64,000 nt of DNA from Coffea arabica (Eukaryota; Streptophyta; Magnoliopsida; Gentianales; Rubiaceae): contig NC_092314.1 of NCBI RefSeq assembly GCF_036785885.1, positions 16,327,638 through 16,391,637 on the forward strand, in the 5' to 3' direction. The notes under the pieces are model-generated. The model saw only the letters and a list, made by a program, of their open reading frames with translations. It did not search any database and was not told the DNA's origin. The stretch's first letter is position 1. The number at the start of each line of letters is the position of its first letter. A program made the position numbers and the translations under genes. Shown one piece after another: positions 21,978 to 33,200 of the stretch.

Positions 21978-22554
21978 CTAATGTCTTCTCTCAAATAATT
22001 GAGATGACTAGTCAGCAGCGGATTTGTATGTATGGGCATGGAGCACCAAATTCCATTAGTATAGCCTTCAATTTTAGTAGATTTTAAACATTGCCCCCCA
22101 ATAAATTTTCCTCAAAAGTGAATGTACTGCTCCAAAATCAAAGGACTAGGTTTGCAATTTGATGGAATTGGAATACTAAACAATTCAAAATCAAATGCTT
22201 TTTACTCTAATCATTTAGTTTCCTCGAAAGTCAATTTAATTTACTACAAATTACTTAAATACTTTCTTTGGACTTTTTCCAATAAAATAAATATAGAATT
22301 AAGTAATCGTTTGTGCAATGAAAAATAAAGAGAAAGTAATATTTTCCAATACAGCATACTTAACGATATCGCAAGCAAACAAGCAGATTAAAAATATTTA
22401 TCATGCTTTTTTAAAAAATGATTATTTTATTAGTAAGTTTTAGCATATCATTTTGGGTATTAATCATGATATGCATGAATTACATGTACTTGTTATACAA
22501 ATGTTACTGTTATGTCTTTTAGGAAAAAAATAAGAAGAAACTTTAATATTGGTG
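21978..22554. other. A/T-rich stretch without recognised genes
   Basis: I see only A/T-rich non-coding DNA. Short open frames here have no recognisable composition. Confidence 0.5.
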
Positions 22555-22830
22555 GCTAAAAACTTCTTTAATCCAATCTTCAAATGCGCAAGTAGAGTTG
22601 AGTCGGTTGACTTCAACTTTTAAATTAGCATGACTAGCACGACAAAACAAGAAAATAAAATGTTTGAAGGATACATTTATTTTCAAAGTAAAATCCATAA
22701 GGATGTATCTCTTCATGAGTTCACAAGCTAGCAATTTCACTTTGGGGCTTTAGATCTGCATAAAACTGCAAATCTAAAGAAAACCATGACTTAGCTGTTA
22801 GCACCAAGAAGATATCCACTTCCATGCTAG
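22555..22830 (-). pseudogene. 3' tail of a lost receptor kinase copy (copy 3 remnant)
   Basis: It aligns with the downstream regions of the other copies: ATTTATTTTCAAAGTAAAA, then TTCATGAGTTCACAAGCTAGCAA, then CTGCAAATC (the conserved 3'-UTR splice acceptor), then AAGAAGATATCCACTTCCATGCTAG. Compare 2340-2480, 8945-9070 and 29880-30020. No exon 2 follows. At about 22830 it runs straight into retrotransposon sequence, so the coding part of this copy has been deleted or carried off. Confidence 0.55.
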
Positions 22831-23246
22831 GGAGTGAATTCAGAAATAAAGAACCAAAAAAAAAAAGGAAAGGGGATAATGAAACTTCCCTGAAAATGGA
22901 GGAGGACATTGCACTGCTAAGGATGTGGAGTAAAAGGTGGAGTGAAACCAATGGAATAAAAATAGCTGCCGAATTTTTCAATCATTTTAGATGCAAACAC
23001 ACCTAAAACATAAGGAGTCTTCTGGTAAAAGATTTTCAATTCGCCAATTTCAGCGTGACTAGCAGATGTGGGCACTTCTTGTTGACCAGTAGTCTTCTGA
23101 AATTTTTGAACATGTCTTTAGAACTGATCAACTAGTTAGGCACAGGTGCGCCTTATCTGGTAGTAGCTTTCTATCCACTAAAACAATAAAATCAATATCA
23201 AATGCACAAAACACAAGAAATCTAAAATAAAAGTAATAAAAATGAA

Positions 23247-23292
23247 TTGGGTTGCCTCCCAATAAGTGCCTTTCTTTAATGTTTTTGGCTAG
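23247..23292 (-). other. Post-pol hairpin motif (element D)
   Basis: The minus strand reads CTAGCCAAAAACATTAAAG, then AAAGGCACTTA, then TTGGG-AGGCAA-CCCAA. The last part is a 5-bp stem with a 6-nt loop. The same motif occurs at 47231-47280, 54304-54350 and 60716-60761. Confidence 0.6.
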
Positions 23293-23413
23293 ACATTATC
23301 ATGTTTGTTCAAAGAAGATAAAATCATGTAACTCATTTCAGTGTTTCATCCTCTATGTAATCCTGATAATTTTCGTAAGTAGAGTGATCCTTAAGCACAC
23401 AAGTTACTTTCTT

Positions 23414-24300
23414 TCATTGATTAGTAAATGGCACCAAACAAGTAAGTAATGACCTTAATTCTTCACTTACTCCTCCATCACGAGCACTTATCAATTCAAG
23501 ATATTTGACTATCACAACTCTTAACTTATTCCTATCGTGCAACTCAAAATTTTCTGGTATAACAAAGTCTATTTTATTAACAGAAATTACAAAATAAGAG
23601 TTAAGAAAATATCGATTAGGGAATGGAGGAGATGTCATTACATTTGGGAATTGTTCATTGGATTCGTTCACAAGAGCAATTTGAGGTTGGGGTTTCATTT
23701 TTTTTTCTTTTCAATTGTATCTTTAGATCCTTCTTCTTAAAACTCTTGTAGTTCCTTGACACTTATCGAGGTAATTGCATTCTCATATTTCCTAAGATCA
23801 ATAATGATCTGTAAGGGCAATTCTTCACAAATTAGAGAAGCCAATTGCATCATTTTAGATGCCAATAGACATATTTGATCCACTAGATTTCTAATTCTCA
23901 TTTCCATCTCCTGTTAAAATCGATATGTATTAGTAGCTTGTAATTCAATAATTTCTTCAAGAGACATATCTGGTGTGGATGGTGGTTGTTACTGTTGATA
24001 TTGATATTGAAAAACTATTGGTCTTACTGCATAATTAAAATTGGAATTGTTCCACCATCCTTGATTATGCACATTTGAATTAGGATCATACCACGTTTGA
24101 GACATGATTGGAAAACCTCTAAAAGTGTTGATTGGGGGCATTTAGGTCATCTTGAAATGTGGAGCACATAACAATTGAATGACTTGAGGCATAACAAATT
24201 TCATAGGTCGTAACAACCAATTTTTTAACAAGAGAGGTTAATGTATCTAAATGTTGATCATTAGAAGAGACACGAACCCCATTAACCCTCTAAGAAATAA
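23414..24300 (-). pseudogene. gag remnant of element D
   Basis: On the minus strand a zinc-knuckle-like ICYASSHSIVMC (about 24165-24205) aligns with GICTAPKHMTDMC of element B and GICTVIGHSTEMC of element C. QTWYDPNSNVHNQGWWNN follows, the counterpart of the Y.LGW.NHPNF stretch. An open stretch 23414-23698 (MKPQPQIALVNESNEQFPN...) runs to the post-pol motif. Several stops lie between these parts. There is no protease signature. Confidence 0.5.
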
Positions 24301-24405
24301 AATCCAATCTATCACCAAAATATTGAATATTAGCAGCCATAAACTAGTAAAAAAAATAAGAAAAAATAAGATAAATTAAAAAAAAATAAATTAATCAGGC
24401 ACCAA

Positions 24406-24423
24406 TCCCCAACAATAGCACAA
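24406..24423 (-). other. Decayed primer-binding site, tRNA-Asp type (element D)
   Basis: The minus strand reads TTGTGCTATTGTTGGGGA beside the LTR, matching TGGCGCCGTTGCCGGGGA at 12 of 18 positions. Most differences are C-to-T or G-to-A, as expected from long-term cytosine methylation. Confidence 0.5.
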
Positions 24424-24661
24424 AAATTTGATAGATGTCGAGTTTGTACAAAAATAAATACTTACTCAAGAAAAATATAAAATTTTGAGTAGGGTCAAAT
24501 CTATGAGGATTGAAAAAAAAATTTGTTTCTTCTAGAACCCAAAATACGGGAGATTTTTATAAAATCGAGAATAATTAAATAACTCAGATAAAATAAAAAA
24601 AAATAAATGACAATTTTATTAAAACTAAAGTAATAATAGATAAACTGTAGCCAAGAAATAT

Positions 24662-27600
24662 ATTTTTTTTGAAAAATTAGAATTTTATTGAACTGAGGCA
24701 AATAAAAGCATACAAATCTCAATTAACCCATCTTCTACGGAAGTTAGGAAACCCTAATTGATCCGGTAACCCCTCCCTGGACATTAGTAGGCAGTTCACG
24801 ATGGCTATCAAAGACATTCTCCTGCTCCAAATCTGCCCCCAGGTTGGCCAGGCAATCAGCGGGTCTATTTGCCTCTCTATAGCAATGCGTGATCTCCCAG
24901 AAGTACTGCTTGTAGCTGAGCAACTCGTCCACCTCTGTTGAAGCCTCCACGGGCAGCTCTGACACCCTTGCAGAATCAGCACCAATCCAAGCGAGTCAGT
25001 CTCGACATGCAGCTCCTGCAACCCCCGAGAAACAGATAGCTGCACCCCAAATAGCATGGCCATGAGCTCCGCATGCAAACTCGTCAAAGAACCAAAGAAG
25101 CATGAATAGCCAAACAAGAGCTTCCCTTCCCTATCCCTCACCACACCCCCACCCCCACCAACCCCCGGACTCCCTCTAGCACACCCATCCGAATTCAATT
25201 TGTACTCTTCCTTAGGAGCCACCCACTGCACCTGAAGAACTGAAACCCCCGTCTCAAATCAACCAAATAGAAGTGAAAAGCATCCCGCGATCCAAAAGAA
25301 CATTCTACCTCCGAGAAGCGGCAACGAAATAATTCACATAGTTGTAGAAATACCTGACGCACCACCTCAGTACACACCGCCTTCCTCCCATCAAAATCTC
25401 CCCTATTTCGCGCTTTCCATAGCTCAGTAGATCACCATAGGAAGCACCCGATAGACGAATTTGAGATACATATTTTGCCCCCGGCGCAACCACCAACGAA
25501 ACACCATATGCCTCAATGGATACACCACGGTCAACTCCCCTGGACTGTCCTCGAAGCTATTCCAAACTGCCCTAGCTAACTCCCCTGTGCAAAAGGTGTG
25601 CTGGACACCCTCCTCGCTCGGCTCAGAGCAACAGTGACACTTCGATGGTCCCTGAATCCCAAATTTTCGCACTACATCCATCAATGGAAGATGCGACCTC
25701 AAAAGCCGGAGCATGAAGAAAGAAATCTTGAGTGGACAGCCCTTCACCCATGCCTGTGAAGTGATCCAAGAGCAACTAGATGCCGGAGCAACAAGGGAGT
25801 AAACCGAGGCTACCGAGAATGCCCCATCAGTCGTTAAAGCCCAGACCATCCTATCAGCTCCTAGAGCGGCCAGAGGAGAGACCTTCACTACTTGCCTCAC
25901 CAGTTCTGGCTCTAAGACCTGATTAAGCATCCGCAAATTCCATAGTGCCCGATCGACAAAGTCTGACACTGCATGCTCATGAAAAATATCCACGCGATGA
26001 CACAAAGCCCTAGCACCCATCCAGTTATCATGCCAGAAATCCATGGAGCCCTCCCCTAGGATCCAGCCGATGTGTTCCTCCACCAAATGCTGGACCAAAC
26101 ATAATCTCCGCCAAGTGCAGGACTGAGAAGGAACCTCTTCTGCCAAACACGGATGCACCCTTTTACAATATTTTGCTATTAGGAATTCTGCCCATAGCGA
26201 TTTTTTCTGCTGAAAATTCCACCAAAGCTTAATGGAAAAAGCGTTGTACACCATGGCAATGCTACGAATACTAACCCCACCAGCTTTCGGAGGTCAGTAC
26301 AAATCTCCCTAGCTTATCCACTGAAACTTAGGGCCAGCCTCCGACGAGCCCCACAAAAAGGCAGCCATCACATTTTCGATAGACGCAAAAACTCCCTTTG
26401 GCAGAGATGCTGCTGGTAACAAGTAGGTCGGCATTGAGGAAAGCACACTTCTTAACAACACCAATTTGCCAGTCGAAAGAACCCAATGCTTCCATGATAA
26501 GATTCTAGTCGTTACCGTACTGCAGATGTCTGCAAAATAATGCAATCTTCTCCATCCAAAAAATAAAGGGCATCCAAGGTATTTGATCGGGAAGGACTTG
26601 TGCAAAAAACCTGTTATCATCCCGATCATTGCTCGACGTTGCAGAGACAAATTCGGGTGCACCGAAAAGCAACTCTTCCGACAATTAACCCACTGTCCCG
26701 ACAGTGAACAGTATCCATCTAGCACCCTCTTAACCAACTTCATAGAAGCCTTAAGGCCGCTAGTGAAAATTACCACGTTGTCAACATATGCCAAGTGAGT
26801 GACCACAGGGCAACCACTCGGCACTTTAAAGGACCGGAATCTCCCATGCTCTGCCAACGTATTCAGAGAGCGAGACAGAACCTCTGTCCCAATAACAAAC
26901 AAGGCCGGCGAAATTGGATCACCCTGACGCAAGCCTCGAGTGGACTTAAAGAACCCATGCGGCAAGCCATTCACAATGATGGAAAACCAAACATTGAAAT
27001 CAATCTCCACACCATATCAATCCAAGCCTCGCAAAACCCAAACTGCCTGAGAAGTTGCGTAAAAAACAACCAAGATATCCTATCATAGGCCTTCATCATG
27101 TCCAACTTGAGCATCACATTCCCTTCCCGGTTGGGTTTTTTAATATCACTCAACAACTCTTGAGCTAAGAGAAAATTGTCCGCCATCTGCCTCCCTGGCA
27201 CGAAACCACTCTGCTGCGGTGAGATAATACCAGGAAGAACCCTAGCTAGACGGGCGGATAAGATTTTGGAAATGACCTTGTTGACAAAGTTGCATAAACT
27301 TATCGGCCGGAATTGTGTAAAATCCTGAGGGCATTGAACCTTTGGCAGCAACACAATTGTAGTAGTGGTGACACTTCTTGGCAACATCGCACCACAAAAG
27401 AAGCTCACTATAGCTCTATGGACATCTTCAGTGACCACCTCCCACGTAGCCGTGAAAAACTTCCTCGGGAAGCCATCTGAGCCCGCCGGTCCCTATCCAT
27501 TGAGAAAATGACTTCCTTCACTTCATGTAGTAATGGTACCTCAGTCAGCACTATATTATCGTGATCCGTGATAACCCTAGGAATGACCTCAAGCATGTCA

Positions 27601-28150
27601 TTGGACGTGTTTCCCACCTCTTCTGTAAACAACTCTTGGAAGAACGAGACGGCCTCGGTACAAATGCTTGCTTCATCATCCACCCACTCACCATTTGTCC
27701 TCCTAATTCTATGAATCACTGATTTCCTCCTCCTTTCCATCACTACTACATTGGAAAAATGCTGTGTTCATGTCACCATCCGAAAGTCATTTAACCCGAG
27801 CTTTCTACCTCCAGAACCCTTCCTCCACCACAAAAGCATGGCGCAATCGCACCCGTGCCTCTTGTAGACTCGTCAACAGCGTGTCTGACGGATGCTCATC
27901 ATGGGCTATTTCCACCTCGACTACGTTTTGCTCTGCCATCCGAACTGCCGAAAATATATCACCAAAAGAGGTCCTAGACCATTGTCGAAGCGCCTGTTTC
28001 GTCCTATGCAATTTCTCCGATAACACCTTGAGAGGCGACCTCGTGGCGGAAGTAGACCAACACTCCTTAACCACATTCAGGAAACCAGGTTTGGCTGTCC
28101 ACACATTCAAGAAACGGAAAGGCGTCGGCTTGCCATCCAACCAAAATGGT
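24662..28150 (-). mobile_element. LINE (L1-type), 5'-truncated
   Basis: The minus strand ends in AATAAAATTC and a short A tail (24662-24670). It begins within the linker between endonuclease and RT, so the endonuclease is missing. It lies inside the LTR of element D. No clear target duplication is visible; a few bases of the LTR seem to be lost at the junction. Confidence 0.88.
24719..28150 (-). pseudogene. LINE ORF2 (RT, zf-RVT, RNase H), broken
   Basis: From the 5' side: FRFLNVWTAKPGFLNVVKECW and LHRTKQALRQWSRTSFGDIF (linker after the endonuclease), FRPISLCNFVNKVISKIL, QSGFVPGRQMADNFLLAQEL, LKLDMMKAYDRISW (catalytic Asp), GLRQGDPISPALFVI, and AYVDNVVIF where the active-site YADD is expected, so the second Asp is now Asn. 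Then a zf-RVT region (WVKGCPLKISFFMLRLL, CHCCSEPSEEGVQHTFCTGE) and a plant RNase H (LNSDGCARGSPG, LHAELMAML, ETDSL). Frameshifts lie near 27440, 27000, 26300, 25430 and 24960. It is not functional. Confidence 0.88.
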
Positions 28151-28990
28151 TTACTCAATTGATCATTGATGCAATAATAATTCCGTTTATTAACTGATAA
28201 ATAAGTGATAACTGCCAAACAAGTTATGACAGTCAGTTTCTCCTTTCTGTATTGATAATTAAGGTATGATCGTTAACCACCACTCTAATCAAGAAATAAC
28301 TCTAGGTACGATTTAGAGTTCAACTTTTCAATTACTTTAAGAATTAGAAAAGCTCTATTCTAACAAAATAATATACTATGGGGGTTGCTTTAAATTAGCC
28401 CATATGTTTCCTTGATACAAATCCAATCATGTCAGTTACCATTATTTTAAAGCAATTAAACAATAATGGATTTAAATGTTCTAATTGGTTCTATGTTATT
28501 AGATTAATTAAACAATGGGTCTTAAATATTCAAATAATATAATAACCATAAGAAATTAAATCAGGGAACATACGAATCCCAGTAAATGAAAAAAATATAA
28601 TCAAGTCAATATCATAGTTTTAGTTGAATTAAATCCTCTGTTGTTCCTTAACTAGAACGAAAAGTTTAGCCCATCTCCTTGTGAGAAAGAAAAAGTCGAT
28701 AATGATGTTCCCCTTTTTTTCCCCAAGCAAAAGATACGAACCAATTGTTTCTTGCTTGGAGATTATTAATCCCCCAAAAGAGCCAGCCGTCCTATCTTCC
28801 TAACAAATTTCCTATTTTTTAGCTATTACAATAAGGAATACTTCCTACTGGAAGAAGGGAATCCTCAAAAGATAACATAAACAAAATGGTTCCTAATAAG
28901 AATTGGAAACTAATGTCTTGAAAGAAAATCCACATTCACACTTCAACTAAAGAATCCCAACTGCTTTAGGAACTTATAAATAATTTAAAT

Positions 28991-30202
28991 ATAAAAATTA
29001 ACAACATTTCTACATGTTCATTCAAATTAATTTTTAAAAAATTAATGTATTTTAAATATCTAATTATTTAAAAATTTGTTTACATACTTTCACTATAATA
29101 TGATAGTATACATCAAATAATGTATCTCATATCCAAAATTTGGTAGATATTCTCTTTTATAAATATTATTTTAGATAATTTAAATTTTTATAATGACCAT
29201 AAACCTAGAATTATATATTCATACTTAATTAAGTAGAAAAACATCCACTAATCCATTTTTCTTCATTAATAAATATTCAATTTTCAATAATATTGGTAAA
29301 TGTATCGGTATAATAGTTAATTTTCTTTTTTACACTAAGTTAATTCAAAATTAAGAAGAGATGATGAACAATTTGAATACTAATCAATGATATGATGGTG
29401 AAAGGAAATAATTTATGGGCTATGTAAGATTTCAATAATTGTGATTTAAAAAGGTTTTACTATATTTTTATATAATAATTTGGTAGAAAACAGATATCAT
29501 TAAGATAAGATTGATTATTTTTTAAAGTAATTTTAACATTAAAGATAATTTTAAACATATAATATAATCATTGTAATAATTTGATAGAAAAAAAAATATA
29601 TCGTTACAATAAGATTAGTGTTTTAAATATATCATAGGCATCCGATCATCTGGCAATGCTGCAGGGTAATTTTCGTACAATTGATTCCCGCCTTCTGTCC
29701 CTTGATGTCGTTCTCATCGTATATGGTAGCAAAATCAACATTCAAAGAAGGGAATGCTTAATAGAAGCAAGAGTATGCCTTGTAATAAAATACAGTTTAT
29801 TGTATAATGTACACATTATAGAAACATAAGATCCAAACATGATAATGATGTTCAATCAGAATTCCGTGAATTGGCTGCCTTTCAACTAAAAAGCCAAAGG
29901 TCTCCTTTTCAACTCATCAGACTGGCAACTTCAGCTCCGAGATTCAGACCAACAAACAAACAGCTGCAAATCAAGGTTTTATGCTTTAGTACCTGAAAGA
30001 AGACATCCTTTTCCACGCTACTGATCACAACACATAACTTTTGTTTTGTTTTGTTTTTTCTTTTTGCTAAAATAGATTCTGAATAAAAGAATGAGTTAGC
30101 TTATAAGACTATATCAAGAATGAAATTGCTTATCTAAAATATAGAGGAAATGAACATCCAACTTTGTGAAGCGTATTAAATTCTTGTATGCACCTGTGGC
30201 AA
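28991..30202. other. Non-coding; A/T-rich DNA and 3' flank of receptor copy 4
   Basis: 28991-29630 is very A/T-rich with nothing recognisable. From about 29640 it is the shared 3' flank of the receptor copies: CAATTGATTCCCGCC, TATGGTAGCAAAATCAACATTC, then the UTR acceptor TTTGCAG at about 29966. Confidence 0.55.
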
Positions 30203-33200
30203 TTAAGCTTCAAGATTTTTTGGATATGCACTGACACCAAGAAAAACATCCTTAATATGATGTAATTTTCCGACAACTTCATTCATGTGCATCCGATCAT
30301 TTGGCAATTTTTCTGAGCATTTGATCCCGATTTTCACTAGGGAAGTAACACGCTCCATCTCTCTTCCACCATCAATTTTATCCCCTCCAGGATCCATTCT
30401 TTTGTTTTCATCTCCTGCTTTAGAAAGCAGCAAGGGTCCACGATCTCATAAACTTGTCCAAGCAAGGCCCTATTAACATAATTATGCAGATCCAGTTCAT
30501 CCACGAACATATCATCTATTGACCTCTTCCTTGTAATCATCTCTAGCAAAAGAATTCCATATCCATAGACATCCCCCAGAGTTGATGCCGCAACACCCAT
30601 TCCGTACTCTGTATTTTTGTTTTTAGATATATTATTGTTACATTGTACAAGAAAAACTAAAGAAAATAGGGAAAATTATCTAAGGGACTGAAACCGAATC
30701 AATTGTTAGATTCGGGTAAATTTAAACATAGCCACTAAGTACTGGTTCGTAAATGAGACTTAATTGAAATTGTTAAAATTGAATCGCTACAAGCTTGGGT
30801 CAATTGCTTATTGTTCCCTAAAATCGTTTTATCAATAAGTTACTCCTTAAAACTAACTTTTAATATACAGGGTATATCATCCAAGAACTTGAGAAAAAGT
30901 CAATTATAATTTTTGTAATCTAAGGGCACGAATTTATTTGCTATTTCTCATCCTTTTTTTTTTTGCTTGCTTTTTTTTTTTTTTTTTCGTCTCCATAGTG
31001 GACATGCCACTATTTTATTGCTGCTTGTTTCAATAATATGTAAATTTTTCTTGTTCGGACAAATTTTATATTCATTGATAGCATATACACAAGTGGGGTT
31101 AATACATGTAACATATGCAAAACATAATGTTCAATTTCAAATTGTAATTAGTTTTTATATATCCAACCTCACTTACATATACATTGCCAATGTATAGAAA
31201 CTTTATCCTTCTTGTTTTACCCTATTGTTAGTTAATATTAGTTTCAATTAGCATTTTAAAGTATTGAATAAAAATTGTTGCATTAATGTGGTTTGTTACT
31301 TCAAAATGTACTTTAACATAAAAGCTCTATGTATATTTTCTGTGTTATCCCATAGAAAAATGAGATAAACAGATCATAGAACTTGGGAGAAAGAGTTTTA
31401 AATTTTTCTCTTTTTAAATCTCTGAAGAAGAATCTTAAGGAACAAAACAGCATTATCAAAAAAAAAAAAAAAAGAGGATGCAACTGTACAGCTAATTCCA
31501 TATGAATATATTTGTTAACCTATACTTTGTAAGTTCGATTATTCATGCAAATTATGCAATCATCAAATGATCTAATAAATCAAGGGTTGAGAATTAGAAA
31601 TAACAAACGAAATATATATATATATATATATTAAAAATCAAAGAATGAGTTAAAAGCGATTTTCAAAAGTTATTCCAAAATATGCTTAACGAGATGAGTG
31701 GAGAGAAAGTGCAACATGACAAAATTGAGAAGGAAAATAATAAAATAAAGAGAATCATTGATTATATCTCCCAAAGTTCTTAACTCCAATAAAGAATGAG
31801 TTAAAGAGCCAAATAATAATACTATGTTTTTTTATTTCTAAACCCTAAGGATGCGGGACAGGGACGGTCATCAGGTGGATCATTCTTGAGCTGTTTACTG
31901 TCAAGATTTGGCTAAAAAAATATACGGTCTAGATCACTTGTTATACCTCATTTTTAATAACGTGTGTGGGGTCTATAAAAATTTATTCTAGAGTTACACG
32001 TTGTGCAAACAAAATTACGTCGTGTGCAAATAAAGTTACGCGCGGTGTAAAATGTACATAATTGCCAAGAACGGTTGCAGGTACAATTGAAGTGACATCT
32101 TGACCATAAAATTAATTACCACTCGGAGGATCTACGTAACCGATTGATCCTTTTATAGCAATAGTACTGCCGGTTCCCAGCTCGGAGGATCTGTTGATGG
32201 GTTTCGGGAGAAGCCTTGCCAATCCAAAATCACCCACGTGGGTGAAGAATGTTACTTGGTTTTAGATCACAATGAACAATCTCTGCGTCGTAGTGGTCGT
32301 GAAGATATTGCAATGCTGAAGCCACATCAATTGCAATATTTAGCTTCTGAAGAAGATTAAGACTTCTGCAGCTTGTTGCTTGATCAGTTGTCTCTGGATG
32401 CAGCCATAGGTCCAGATTTCCATTTTCCATAAACTCGTAGACTAGAGCTTTGAATTCATCCCCCTTGGAATCAATATTGGAGCAATGACTCACGATAGAG
32501 ATGAGGTTTCTATGGCGAATGTTTCTCAATGTTTTGCACTCAGCCTTAAAACTTTTGGAAGCCCCATTCTTCTGAAGATCAAGAACGACTTTGACTGCTA
32601 CGAGCTTATTGCCAAGTTTTTCTAGAATGCCTTTGTAGACGGCTCCAAAATTTCCTGAACCAATTAAGTTTTCTGGATAAAATCCTGAAGTTGCACGAAG
32701 AAGTTCATGGTAAGAAAGTCGTAAGAGCTCATCGATTCTTGTGGGCATGCTAGAGAATCTGGCCACTAGTCTTCTTTCTCTTATTCGATATACCAAGAGA
32801 TATAACAACACTGCACCAAGAACCAGAAACGTTGCCGGTAAAACAATGGACGGCAATATGATAACCTTCAGCTTTCCTCTATTTTTCCCCTTAATCACTG
32901 GGCAATGTGGGAACTCCAATTCCGGAATGCCTCCACAGAGTTTGTTGTTGCCAATCAATGATATTTGACTTGCATTGCTGAAAATCCGTGTTTGGTACCT
33001 CTCCCTCGATGTCGTTGTAGGAAAGGTTTAAGTACCTCAAATATTGAAGCTTCTCAAGTTCCTTTGGTATTGATCCAGTCAAGTTATTACTTGAAAGGTC
33101 TAATTGCTGGATGCTCTTCAAAGAAGCCAAATTTGGTGGAATTGTTCCTTGGAAAAAATTGGATTGCATATAAAGATTCTCCAGATTTGTACAATCAGCA

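Larger units (their letters stand above)
22830..28990 (-). mobile_element. Ty3/gypsy remnant without pol, LTR split by a LINE (element D)
   Basis: Minus-oriented. The 5' LTR (24429 to about 28990, with a LINE at 24662-28150) is followed by a decayed tRNA-Asp-type primer site, a gag remnant and the post-pol hairpin motif. The internal region is only about 1.6 kb, and no RT or integrase is present. The 3' LTR is missing. About 22900-22980 (GTGGAGTGAAACCAATGGAAT) matches the ORF3 end of element C at about 46285. The right LTR boundary is approximate. Confidence 0.65.
24429..28990 (-). repeat. 5' LTR of element D (interrupted by a LINE)
   Basis: The left part starts TGATAGATGTCGAG, like TGACAGGTGTCGAG of element A's LTR. 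It resumes after the LINE with CAATTGATCATTGATGC and AACTGCCAAACAAG.TATGACAGTCA, matching 44116-44200 and 50025-50110. The right end is unclear. Confidence 0.6.

Noticed and set aside
17980..21990. 8-bp target duplication for the hAT element
   Set aside because: The 8-mers next to the best terminal positions (about ATTGACAA and CTAATGTC) do not match, so no duplication is claimed.
25195..28162. Long plus-strand frames across the LINE
   Set aside because: They are antisense shadows of LINE ORF2, which shows clear RT, zinc and RNase H motifs on the minus strand.
24650..28170. LINE target-site duplication
   Set aside because: CCAAGAAATATA on the left has no counterpart on the right; the junction may carry a small deletion.
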